Source of the DNA: Gammaproteobacteria bacterium
Lineage (GTDB): Bacteria; Pseudomonadota; Gammaproteobacteria; Steroidobacterales; GCA-2729495
NCBI GenBank assembly: GCA_030429685.1
Contig: JAUIEY010000084.1
Span: 1-8,151, forward strand
DNA: 8,151 bases
Reading direction: 5' to 3'
The notes beneath the pieces are model-generated. The model had not been told where the DNA came from, searched no databases, and worked only from the letters and a program-made list of their open reading frames with translations. A program made the position numbers and the translations under genes. Position 1 is the first letter of the stretch. Each line of letters opens with the position of its first letter. Shown here piece after piece: positions 1 through 6,622 of this stretch.

Positions 1-856
1 CGGCAATGTGCCCATCGTGGTGTTCGGTGATAATAAAGTGCGACACCGACAGGCCAAGCCCCGAGCCCTCGCCTTTGCTGAACGCCTTGTCGGTGAAGAA
101 TGGCTCAAAAATGTGCTGCTGAATGTCCTCTTCCATGCCCACGCCGTTATCCTCCACCTCAATGCGCAGCATAATGTCCATGGCATACACACGAATTTTC
201 AGGCGCGGCACGTGGTCCGGTTTGTCCACGAGCTGCAGGGCGTGGTTGGCATTGCGGAACAGGTTCAGAAACACCTGCTGCATCTCTGCCGGGTAACATT
301 TCACTTCCGGTAGGTCTTCAGGGTAGCTGCGCTCGATGCGAATGTCCTGAAAGCGCAGCCCGCCCTGCAGCGAGAAAATATTCCGGGCCAGCTCCAGCGT
401 GTTTTCAATAATGTCGATAATGTCGACCTGTTGCTTGTCGTGGCTGCTGCTGCGGGCAAACTCCAGCAGATTGCTGACAATGTCCGAGGTTCGGGCGCCG
501 GCTTCCTGTACACCGTCCAACAGCTCGTTGATTTCCCGTGCTTTTACATAGTCCGCCAGACGTTGCAGATCCAGGCCGGTGGATTGTGCCGGCTTATGAT
601 TCGCTTCCAGGTCGGGCGACAGCCGCCGCTGTACGGTTTGTACCGCTTGTAAAATGGCACTGAGCGGGCTGTTAATGTCGTGTGCCATGCCGGCCGCCAG
701 CTCGCCCATGGAGGCCATTTTGTCTTTCTGGATCAGCGTGTTTTCGGCCAGCACCCGCTGGGTAACGTCGTCCACCAAAATCACCACACCCGGGTCGGTG
801 GTACCCACCAGCGGGTACACAGTAATGTCGTAGTAATATTGGCCGCGCTGGGCGTG
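1..856 (-). CDS. PAS-linked sensor histidine kinase, truncated at both ends
   Basis: This is a two-component sensor kinase that would autophosphorylate on histidine and pass phosphate to a response regulator not seen here. The open frame gives 285 residues. Residues 7-45 (YYYDITVYPL, then VILVDDVTQR) look like the end of a PAS domain. The H box is MAHDINSPLSAI with phospho-acceptor His59 (codon 682-680). The ATP-binding domain has the N box LFRNANHAL (199-207), G1 VEDNGVGM (234-241), F box FEPFFT (250-255) and G2 GSGLGLSV (264-271). At least the last beta strands, perhaps 20-30 residues, lie off the left edge. The 5' end is abnormal: an in-frame TAA at 857-859 closes the frame just where upstream DNA becomes dnaB, so the sensor part and the native start are missing. 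No ribosome-binding site or ATG precedes the PAS remnant. The kinase assignment is firm; the stimulus is unknown. Confidence 0.88.
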
Positions 857-1173
857 TTAGTCACCAGGCCACTGATGTACTCGAGCCCGCCGGCTTCGAC
901 GCTCTTGCCGACACTGTTCAGGTAGTCATCAACAGTGACTGCGTCCAGCGGTTCGTTACGCTCAGCCAGCACGGCCAGAGCTTCGAATATGAGCCGATGG
1001 TCAGGCCGGTAAAAATCGCCGGCCGAGACTTTGCCCGAAATATTGTCCCAGGCCTGCGTTCTGAGCATCAGCCCGCCCAGCAACGCCCTTTCAGCCTCGA
1101 CGTTATTTGGCAGCGTGGTGATGTGATCAGTCAGCGACAGCTCATACTCAGAATGTCCGACTGACTGCACCAT
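781..1173 (-). pseudogene. dnaB: Replicative DNA helicase DnaB, 5' fragment cut after the N-terminal domain
   Basis: DnaB is the hexameric 5'-3' helicase that unwinds the replication fork. The ATG at 1173 is preceded by AGGAG with 7 bases of spacing, and that ribosome-binding site overlaps the rplI stop codon. Residues 20-113 are typical of the DnaB N-terminal helical domain: LPNNVEAERALLGGLML at 21-37, DFYRPDHRLIFEA at 53-65, and NTPSAANI at 106-113. After Ile113 (codon 837-835) the similarity stops. Seventeen unrelated residues follow before TGA at 781-783, and these are histidine-kinase DNA read in the wrong frame. The linker and the whole RecA-like ATPase domain (Walker A, about 350 residues) are missing, so this product could not be a helicase. 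As dnaB is essential, either an intact copy exists elsewhere or the contig is chimeric here. Confidence 0.85.
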
Positions 1174-1183
1174 GCAAACGCTC

Positions 1184-1672
1184 CTATTCGGCCTCCGCCG
1201 ATTCGTCAGCGACGTCAACAGCGCCGGCTTCACCGACAACATTCACCTTGATGCTGACATTTATATCGCTGTGCAGGTGGATCTCGACCTCATGCTCGCC
1301 GGTTACCCGCAACGGGCCTTCCGGCAACCGGACTTCGGAACGCTCGATTTCCTTGCCAGCGGCAGCGCCGGCTTCGACGATATCCACGGTGCCGACCGAA
1401 CCGAACAGCTTGCCCTCTTCACCGACATTGGCGGTTATTTCCAGCACCAGGCCTTCGAGTCCGGCTGCGCGTGCCCTGGCGGCCGCCAGTTCGTCGGCCT
1501 GCCGGGCTTCAAGTTCAGCCCGGCGCTGCTCAAAAATCTCGATATTCTCAGGCGTGGCCAGAGTTGCTTTACCCTTAGGTAACAGGAAGTTACGCCCGTA
1601 ACCTGCCTTTACGTTTACCTGATCGCCGATATTGCCCAGGTTTTCCACCTTTTCGAGCAGTATGACTTCCAT
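1184..1672 (-). CDS. rplI: 50S ribosomal protein L9
   Basis: L9 is a large-subunit protein that binds 23S rRNA through its N domain and projects from the base of the L1 stalk. The 162-residue product starts MEVILLEKVENLG and carries the family signature with VKAGYGRNFLLPKGKA at 21-36. A charged central helix (about 41-75) and a C-terminal RNA-binding domain (about 80-147) follow. The start at 1672 is chosen because AGGAG lies 7 bases upstream and L9 proteins begin MxVILL; an upstream in-frame TTG at 1708 would add 12 unrelated residues. Family members are usually near 149 residues. The excess here is an acidic, Ala-rich tail (about 148-162, ending ADESAEAE), echoing the longer tail on S6 in the same cluster. 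The stop is 10 bases before the dnaB start, so the two are probably co-transcribed. The 92 bases upstream (1673-1764) show no promoter I would trust. Confidence 0.96.
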   Translation of the reverse strand: MEVILLEKVENLGNIGDQVNVKAGYGRNFLLPKGKATLATPENIEIFEQRRAELEARQADELAAARARAAGLEGLVLEITANVGEEGKLFGSVGTVDIVEAGAAAGKEIERSEVRLPEGPLRVTGEHEVEIHLHSDINVSIKVNVVGEAGAVDVADESAEAE

Positions 1673-1764
1673 TGCTTTCTCCTGTGGCCGCCGCTGCGGC
1701 TCGCTCAATTAAAACATATCCGGCCATGGCTCCCGCAAGAGCATAACCTGTGCAAATCCTGTGG

Positions 1765-2634
1765 CTAGCCGCGGTCGCTAGCGCGCCGCAGGCTAAAACC
1801 GTTGTCAACAAAGCCAAGCGCCGCCAGCGCCGCCAACTCGACAACCAGAAACTCCACCAGCAACAGCGGTGGAATCACCAGCGCCAGCCACCAGCTGCGG
1901 GGCCAGTCAAGGCGCTGCGCCCACCAGGCCACTACCGCTGCACCCTGGCAAGTAAACGCCACGGCAAAAATCAATAGCACGCCATACAACTGGATATCCG
2001 CCAGTGCCAGCAAGCCGGCCACTGCCGCCAGTCCGCCGATGACATAGCCGAGACGCAGGCTGCGAAACCCGTCACCAATGTCCCGGCCGACAACCCCACA
2101 GGCCCATGCCAGACCGAACAACAGCGCCAGCAATGTGCCCGCGAGGACAAATGCCAGCAGGCCGCCGCTCATGATGCGCGCCTGCTGCGGCAAATCAGCC
2201 GGTATGTTCAGACCCTGCTGACTCAGATCCGCATACAACGCCTCCAGCACCGGCATCCAGAAGCTCACCGGTTCACCGGTGGCCAGCACAAATACGCCCA
2301 GCCCGAGCAAAGCCAGCAACACGGCCGCCTGCACCGCCAGCGTCAGCGAACCGCTGCGGCCGGCCAGCCAGCCCAGCCCGATCCAGACCGCCCAGCTCAC
2401 CACTGCGGTGCCGGCCAGGCTGACCGTGTCGAGGCCTGCCGCCAGACTCATGGCGATCAGCAGGGCCAGCGCCACCAGTCCGTCCAGCAGGGCTTCGCGC
2501 GGACCACGCAGACTGGCGCTCATCACCACCGTAGCCGCACTGAGTATGTTCAGCGGCGGAAACGGATACAGTCCGGCCACAATCACTGCGCGCCGGATGC
2601 GGCGACCCGCCAGCCATGTCGCAAACGCGGACAT
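1765..2634 (-). CDS. DUF2232/YybS-like polytopic membrane protein
   Basis: This is a 289-residue integral membrane protein of unknown function. About eight hydrophobic segments are visible, near residues 17-40, 48-66, 70-92, 98-118, 157-180, 196-212, 215-238 and 248-276. A polar loop (about 120-155) sits between the fourth and fifth. The start is Arg-rich (RRIRR, 11-15), which favours a cytoplasmic N-terminus. Assignment to DUF2232 rests on hydrophobicity, length and position: Pseudomonas has a hypothetical membrane gene between rpsR and rplI, and Bacillus has yybS in the same r-protein neighbourhood. I see no catalytic motif. The start ATG is 19 bases after the rpsR stop, with only a weak AGGG about 12 bases upstream. 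Base composition is high in G+C (about 75% in one sampled 60-base stretch), as expected for Ala/Leu/Gly-rich membrane segments. The gene is confident; the family is moderately confident. Confidence 0.83.
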   Translation of the reverse strand: MSAFATWLAGRRIRRAVIVAGLYPFPPLNILSAATVVMSASLRGPREALLDGLVALALLIAMSLAAGLDTVSLAGTAVVSWAVWIGLGWLAGRSGSLTLAVQAAVLLALLGLGVFVLATGEPVSFWMPVLEALYADLSQQGLNIPADLPQQARIMSGGLLAFVLAGTLLALLFGLAWACGVVGRDIGDGFRSLRLGYVIGGLAAVAGLLALADIQLYGVLLIFAVAFTCQGAAVVAWWAQRLDWPRSWWLALVIPPLLLVEFLVVELAALAALGFVDNGFSLRRASDRG

Positions 2635-2653
2635 GCGCCGGGCTTACCCTGGC

Positions 2654-2878
2654 CTAGTGCTTGTCCGTATACGGCAGCAAGGCCAGATAGCGGGCGCGCT
2701 TGACGGCTGTCGCCAGCTGACGCTGATAGTTGGCTTTGGTTCCGGTAATACGGCTCGGGACTATTTTGCCGGTTTCGGTAATGTAGTTGCGCAGCGTGTC
2801 GAGATCCTTGTAATCGATCTCCTTGACACCCTCAGCGGTAAAACGGCAATAACGACGCCGGCGAAAAAATCTGCTCAT
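2654..2878 (-). CDS. rpsR: 30S ribosomal protein S18
   Basis: S18 is a small-subunit protein that forms a heterodimer with S6 and binds the central domain of 16S rRNA at the platform. The 74-residue product has the basic N-terminus (FFRRRRYCRF, 4-13), then IDYKDLDTLRNYI (21-33) and the conserved GKIVPSRITGTKA (37-49), followed by the C-terminal helix ending YLALLPYTDKH. The length is normal for the family. It starts 27 bases after the rpsF stop. The upstream sequence has only GAGAG about 11 bases from the ATG and no strong Shine-Dalgarno, so translation may be coupled to rpsF, which would suit equal production of S6 and S18. No extension or loss is seen. Confidence 0.97.
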   Translation of the reverse strand: MSRFFRRRRYCRFTAEGVKEIDYKDLDTLRNYITETGKIVPSRITGTKANYQRQLATAVKRARYLALLPYTDKH

Positions 2879-2905
2879 GTTCTGTGGTCTCTCTGATTCG
2901 TTGCG

Positions 2906-3403
2906 TTAACCGGCTGCCTGTTTGGGCTCGTCTGCGCCGGTACCGGAGTCAGTATCGTCTGCTGCAGCTTCGGCATCCGGTGCGTCAGCTTCTGTCGCAG
3001 TAGCATCGTCGCTGTCTGATTCTGCATCAGCCTCTGTGGCTTTCTCAGCTGTGCGCTGCGGGCGGGCATCGTCGTCGGCATCGTCTTCAGTCTTGGCCAG
3101 CGGCGAAGCCTCGGTAACGGCTTCATCACGGCGGATGACCAGGTGTCGCAGCACCGCATCATTAAATTTGAATGCGCTCTGCAGTTCGTCCAGCGTCGCC
3201 TGTTCGCACTCAATATTCATGAGCACGTAATGCGCTTTGTGGATTTTGTTAATGCTATGGGCCAGCTGGCGACGACCCCAGTCTTCGCTGCGGTGAATGG
3301 TGCCGCCGTTTCCGGTAATCATGCCGTGGTAGCGTTCTACCATGGCAGGCACCTGCTCACTCTGATCCGGATGGATCAGGAATACGATCTCGTAGTGTCT
3401 CAT
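2906..3403 (-). CDS. rpsF: 30S ribosomal protein S6 with long acidic C-terminal tail
   Basis: S6 pairs with S18 on the platform of the 30S subunit. The folded core is residues 1 to about 100: MRHYEIVFLIHPDQSEQVP at the start, GGTIHRSEDWGRRQLAHSI (33-51), HYVLMNIE (58-65), and the final core strand VLRHLVIRRDE (84-94). The product is 165 residues, whereas E. coli S6 is about 131-135. The extra length is a low-complexity tail (about 105-165) with 15 Asp, 7 Glu and only 4 basic residues in 61, otherwise mostly Ala, Thr and Ser. E. coli S6 also ends in acidic residues and is extended with glutamate by RimK, but this tail is encoded and much longer. The ATG at 3403 has AGGAG 6 bases upstream. Probably the first gene of the rpsF-rpsR-DUF2232-rplI-dnaB operon. 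Confidence 0.96.
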   Translation of the reverse strand: MRHYEIVFLIHPDQSEQVPAMVERYHGMITGNGGTIHRSEDWGRRQLAHSINKIHKAHYVLMNIECEQATLDELQSAFKFNDAVLRHLVIRRDEAVTEASPLAKTEDDADDDARPQRTAEKATEADAESDSDDATATEADAPDAEAAADDTDSGTGADEPKQAAG

Positions 3404-3423
3404 TGTGACTCCTTACGGGTTAA

Positions 3424-3448
3424 TGCCACCCGGCTGACCGGTGCGGCA
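3424..3448 (-). promoter_or_regulatory. Candidate S6:S18 autoregulatory hairpin in the rpsF leader
   Basis: On the minus strand this 25-base element can fold with an outer TGCC/GGCA stem, an asymmetric internal loop (GCA opposite GT), and an inner CCGG/CCGG stem closed by a TCAG loop. The 5' side carries CACCG across the internal loop. A CACCG-bearing hairpin upstream of rpsF is the known hallmark of the leader bound by the S6:S18 complex, which mimics its 16S rRNA site. The element ends about 20 bases before the rpsF start and a few bases before its AGGAG, so protein binding could block initiation. The stem and motif are seen directly; the regulatory role is inferred from the family. Confidence 0.55.
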
Positions 3449-3488
3449 AGGAGACTTCCACTGCAACAGAGCGGCGGAAGGGAGGCGA

Positions 3489-3517
3489 ATGCTACCGGAG
3501 CTAAATCGCTGATTCAA
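3489..3517 (-). promoter_or_regulatory. Possible sigma70 promoter for the rpsF operon
   Basis: On the minus strand TTGAAT (3517-3512) and TAGCAT (3494-3489) each match four of six consensus bases and are separated by exactly 17 bases. The -35 element lies in the last codons of rlmB. Initiation about seven bases downstream would give a leader of roughly 80 bases that includes the CACCG hairpin. Two partial matches can arise by chance, and the operon might instead be read from rnr-rlmB. Confidence 0.3.
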
Positions 3518-4268
3518 CTCCGGATTGACGTGCCGATTGACGCTGCCGCAGGGCTTCGTACAGACACACGCCGGCAGCCACCGAAACGTTCAGGCTCGCC
3601 ACCACGCCGCGCATGGGCAAATGCACCAGCACATCACAGCGCTCCCGCGTCAGCCGGCGCAGACCCTTGCCCTCGGCGCCCATGACCAGCGCCAGCGGGC
3701 CGGTCAGGCTGGTATCGAAAACCGCAGCCGGGCCGGCCTCATCGGTACCGACAATCCAGACATTGAGGTCGCGCAGCGCCTGCAGAAACCTGGCCAGGTT
3801 GGCCACCCGCGCCACCGGCTGGGTCTCTGCCGCACCGCTGGCGACCTTGCTGACCACTGGTGTTATGTCAACTCCCCGGCTGCGCCCCATCACCACCAGG
3901 TCTGCACCGACAGCGTCAGCAGTCCGCAGACAGGCTCCGAGATTGCGGGGATCTTCAATGCTGTCGAGCACCAGAATGAGCGGTTCGCTCAGCTCCGCGA
4001 TCAATTCCAGCGCCTGATGGTCATCGAGGGCCTCACGGTTGCTCAACGCGGCGGCAACGCCCTGGTGCTTAATGCTGCCTGTCAGCCGCTGCAATTCTTC
4101 GTCACTGACACGCTCGACCCGCACCCGCTGCCGGTTGAGCGCCTCATGCAGACGCGTGGCCCGCTGACCGCGCATGCCCTGTAGCAGATAGACCCGCAGC
4201 AGGCGATCGGACTGGCGTTCCAGCGCATGCAGCACGGTATTAATGCCATAGATTATTTGTTCGCTCAT
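3501..4268 (-). CDS. rlmB: 23S rRNA (guanosine-2'-O-)-methyltransferase RlmB
   Basis: RlmB is a SpoU-family (SPOUT) enzyme that uses S-adenosylmethionine to methylate the 2'-OH of G2251 in the peptidyl-transferase region of 23S rRNA. The N-terminal substrate-binding domain (1 to about 75) starts EQIIYGINTVLHAL and ends with LTGSIKHQGVAA (62-73). The knotted domain has motif 1 IEDPRNLGACLRTADAVGA (104-122, with Asn109 and Arg115), motif 2 LVMGAEGKGL (194-203, Glu199) and motif 3 SLNVSVAAGVCLYEA (225-239). The segment TPVVSKVASGAAE at 136-148 is also typical. At 255 residues it is slightly longer than the E. coli enzyme because of a short polar C-terminus. The ATG is 8 bases after the rnr stop, with AGGAC as ribosome-binding site next to that stop, so rnr and rlmB form a transcription unit. 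Confidence 0.96.
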   Translation of the reverse strand: MSEQIIYGINTVLHALERQSDRLLRVYLLQGMRGQRATRLHEALNRQRVRVERVSDEELQRLTGSIKHQGVAAALSNREALDDHQALELIAELSEPLILVLDSIEDPRNLGACLRTADAVGADLVVMGRSRGVDITPVVSKVASGAAETQPVARVANLARFLQALRDLNVWIVGTDEAGPAAVFDTSLTGPLALVMGAEGKGLRRLTRERCDVLVHLPMRGVVASLNVSVAAGVCLYEALRQRQSARQSGVESAI

Positions 4269-4276
4269 GCGTCCTG

Positions 4277-6412
4277 TTATTCCGCCAACTGCAAATCCAC
4301 CCGGGCATCTTCTACATCCACCCGCGTCACGCGCACACGGATTTCATCACCCAGCCCGTAGCTGTGACCGGTCTTCTCGCCACGCAGACGCAGGCCTCCA
4401 TGTTCGGCATGATAGTAATCGTTGCGCAAATTAGTGACATGCACCAGGCCTTCAACGTACAGATCTTCCAGCATCACAAACAGACCAAAATGCTTTACCG
4501 CGGTAATCACCCCGTTGAATTCGTCCCCGACATGCTCACTGATATAAATACACTTGTAGCGCGATTCAACGTGACGACTGGCGGCTTCTGCCTGACGCTC
4601 AAGTTGCGAACTGGTGCGGCCCAGTTCCTCCATATCCGGCATGCTGTATGCAAACGCTCCGGGCTTGCCCCCCGCAAGCAGATGACTGATACCGCGATGG
4701 ACCAGCAAATCCGGATAGCGCCGTATAGGCGAGGTGAAATGCGCATAGGCTTCCAGCGCCAGGCCATAGTGACCTTCATTTGCGGGCTGATATACCGCTT
4801 GTGCCATGGTGCGCAGCACGGCGACCGCCAGCACCGGAAAATCCGGCCGCTGCCTGAGTTGCTGCAGGATTTTGTTCAGGGCTCGCGGCTGCGTGCGTGC
4901 CTCTTTGGTAACCTTGTAGCCCAGTTCCTGCAGCATCACTCGCAACTCTTCGAAGCGATCCGGCTCCGGCTGCGGATGCACCCGATACAAATTCGGTAAC
5001 TTGTGTTTGCGCAGGAATTTGGCTGCCTGCACGTTGGCGGCAATCATGCATTCTTCGATAAGCATGTGGGCTTCATTGCGGTGCCGTGGCGCGACTGTTT
5101 CGATAGTGTGCTCGTCCGCCATGGTGATCACGACCTCGGGCAGCTCCAGATCGAGCGCTCCGCGCCGGCCACGGGCGCGGCTCAGGCCGCGATAAACACC
5201 GTAAAGATGCTCCAGGTGCGGCAACAAGCCAGCCAGTTCTTGCCGCGCAGCGGGCTTGCCTTCCCCCAGCGCCGCATGCACCTGGTTGTAGGTAAGCCGC
5301 GCATGCGACCGCATGACGGCTTTATAAAAGCTGGATTTTTCGACCTTGCCATTGGCCGTGATACGCATGTCGCAGACCAGACACAGACGATCAACATCCG
5401 GATTCAGTGAACACAGGCCGTTGGACAATGCTTCCGGCAACATCGGCACTACCCGGCCCGGAAAATACGTCGATGTGCCGCGGCGGCGCGCCTCTTTATC
5501 AAGCGGGTCATCCTTGTCGACGTAGTGCGACACGTCAGCGATGGCTACCACCAGCCGCCATTTTTTGCCGCCTTCCCCGGCCGGCTCCGCGAATACCGCG
5601 TCGTCAAAGTCGCGCGCATCGGCACCGTCAATGGTGACCAGCGGCAAATCGCGTATATCGACCCGGCCCTGTTTGTCGGCTTCCGCCACCGCAGCTCCAC
5701 AGCGCTCGGCAGCCTGCAGCGCCTTGGCCGGCCACTCGTCGCGCAGACCGAAACTTTCTATAGCCAGCGTTACCAGCATACCGGGATCATCACTGTCGCC
5801 CAGTACTTTGATCACCTTTGCCTGGGCTTCCCGCCGGGGCGTCGGATAAGCAACGATTTCGACTTTGACCAGCTGGCCGTCTTCGGCACCGGCAGTATCG
5901 TTGGCGGCAATCAGGTAGTGATCCTGCGCACGGGTCGCTATTTCGGCCACATAGGTCAGCCCCCGCTCACGAATAAACCGCCCCACCGCCGTGGTTTTGC
6001 CCCGCTCCAGTATTTCCACCAGCGTGCCCTTGGGGCGGCCCTTGCGATCGACGCCGGCCAGATGCACGGCGACCCGGTCGCCGTCCAGCAACTGCCGCAT
6101 TTCATGCGGCGGCAGATAAATATCCTCACCGCCCTGATCGGGCACCAGAAAGCCAAAACCGTCGCGATGCGCCGATACCTTGCCGACAACCGCATCGATC
6201 TTGTCTATAAGGCAGTACTCGTCTTTGCGATTGAGCAGCAGCCGGCCGCTGCGTACCAGCTTTTTGAGTTGCTTGTGCAAGGCCTGGCGCTGCTTTTCGC
6301 CTTTCAGGCCGAAATGCCGGACCAGCGCCTTGAAATCCTGGGGTACGCCGCTGCGCTCCATCGCGGTCATGATGTCGGCGGGCCCGGGCACGCGGTGGTT
6401 ATAGGGTTCCAT
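4277..6412 (-). CDS. rnr: Ribonuclease R (3'-5' exoribonuclease), lacking the lysine-rich tail
   Basis: RNase R is a processive hydrolytic exoribonuclease that degrades structured RNA in mRNA decay and rRNA quality control. Numbering from the ATG at 6412 (711 residues): an N-terminal helix-turn-helix-like domain (about 8-70), cold-shock domains (DGFGFLVP near 84-91 and onward), then the RNB core. The core has the catalytic aspartates of DGADARDFDDAVF (Asp262, Asp268, Asp270, Asp271), SLNPDVDRLCLVCDM (335-349) and AYAHFTSPIRRYPDLLVHR (555-573). A C-terminal S1 domain spans about 629-709. The protein ends right after S1, whereas E. coli RNase R continues for about 80 Lys-rich residues. An in-frame TTG at 6439 would add nine residues but falls in the -35 element of the divergent tRNA promoter. 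Neither start has a clear Shine-Dalgarno; I prefer ATG because MEPYNHRVPG fits the family N-terminus. Confidence 0.96.
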   Translation of the reverse strand: MEPYNHRVPGPADIMTAMERSGVPQDFKALVRHFGLKGEKQRQALHKQLKKLVRSGRLLLNRKDEYCLIDKIDAVVGKVSAHRDGFGFLVPDQGGEDIYLPPHEMRQLLDGDRVAVHLAGVDRKGRPKGTLVEILERGKTTAVGRFIRERGLTYVAEIATRAQDHYLIAANDTAGAEDGQLVKVEIVAYPTPRREAQAKVIKVLGDSDDPGMLVTLAIESFGLRDEWPAKALQAAERCGAAVAEADKQGRVDIRDLPLVTIDGADARDFDDAVFAEPAGEGGKKWRLVVAIADVSHYVDKDDPLDKEARRRGTSTYFPGRVVPMLPEALSNGLCSLNPDVDRLCLVCDMRITANGKVEKSSFYKAVMRSHARLTYNQVHAALGEGKPAARQELAGLLPHLEHLYGVYRGLSRARGRRGALDLELPEVVITMADEHTIETVAPRHRNEAHMLIEECMIAANVQAAKFLRKHKLPNLYRVHPQPEPDRFEELRVMLQELGYKVTKEARTQPRALNKILQQLRQRPDFPVLAVAVLRTMAQAVYQPANEGHYGLALEAYAHFTSPIRRYPDLLVHRGISHLLAGGKPGAFAYSMPDMEELGRTSSQLERQAEAASRHVESRYKCIYISEHVGDEFNGVITAVKHFGLFVMLEDLYVEGLVHVTNLRNDYYHAEHGGLRLRGEKTGHSYGLGDEIRVRVTRVDVEDARVDLQLAE

Positions 6413-6432
6413 AAGGAGCGCAGCATAGCGCG

Positions 6433-6461
6433 TTGACAAGCATAAAGCCTGTCTGTAGATT
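6433..6461 (+). promoter_or_regulatory. Sigma70-type promoter of the tRNA-Leu gene
   Basis: A perfect -35 TTGACA (6433-6438) is followed after exactly 17 bases by the -10 TAGATT (6456-6461, four of six consensus). The next bases are G+C-rich (CTCGCCC), like the discriminators of stringently controlled stable-RNA promoters. Initiation near 6468 would give a 5' leader of about 28 bases before the tRNA. The element starts only 21 bases from the rnr start codon on the other strand. Confidence 0.75.
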
Positions 6462-6496
6462 CTCGCCCTCGCCGCCCACCTTGCGGCACCCCACCT

Positions 6497-6583
<87 letters not shown>

Positions 6584-6622
6584 CACTTTAGTACCCTTAT
6601 TGCAAAACCCGCCGGAGCAACC

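Noticed and set aside
835..1173. A designed DnaB-kinase fusion protein
   Set aside because: The kinase is in a different frame from dnaB and the DnaB frame hits a stop at 781, so no single polypeptide is encoded without a frameshift, and no slippery site is evident.
1673..1708. TTG start for rplI at 1708
   Set aside because: It adds 12 residues absent from L9 proteins, whereas the ATG at 1672 has AGGAG at good spacing.
1764..1782. GCTAGC inverted repeat around the end of the DUF2232 gene
   Set aside because: A six-base stem with a seven-base loop and no following U-run does not support a terminator; GCTAGC is itself a palindrome, so the match is easily chance.
3525..4184. Open frame of about 219 codons antisense to rlmB
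   Set aside because: Low-complexity His/Gln/Arg-rich translation with no motif; a shadow of rlmB.
5525..6436. Long open frame of about 300 codons on the plus strand, antisense to rnr
   Set aside because: It lies entirely opposite a clearly conserved RNase R gene, has no recognisable domain, and is explained by the codon bias of the opposite strand.
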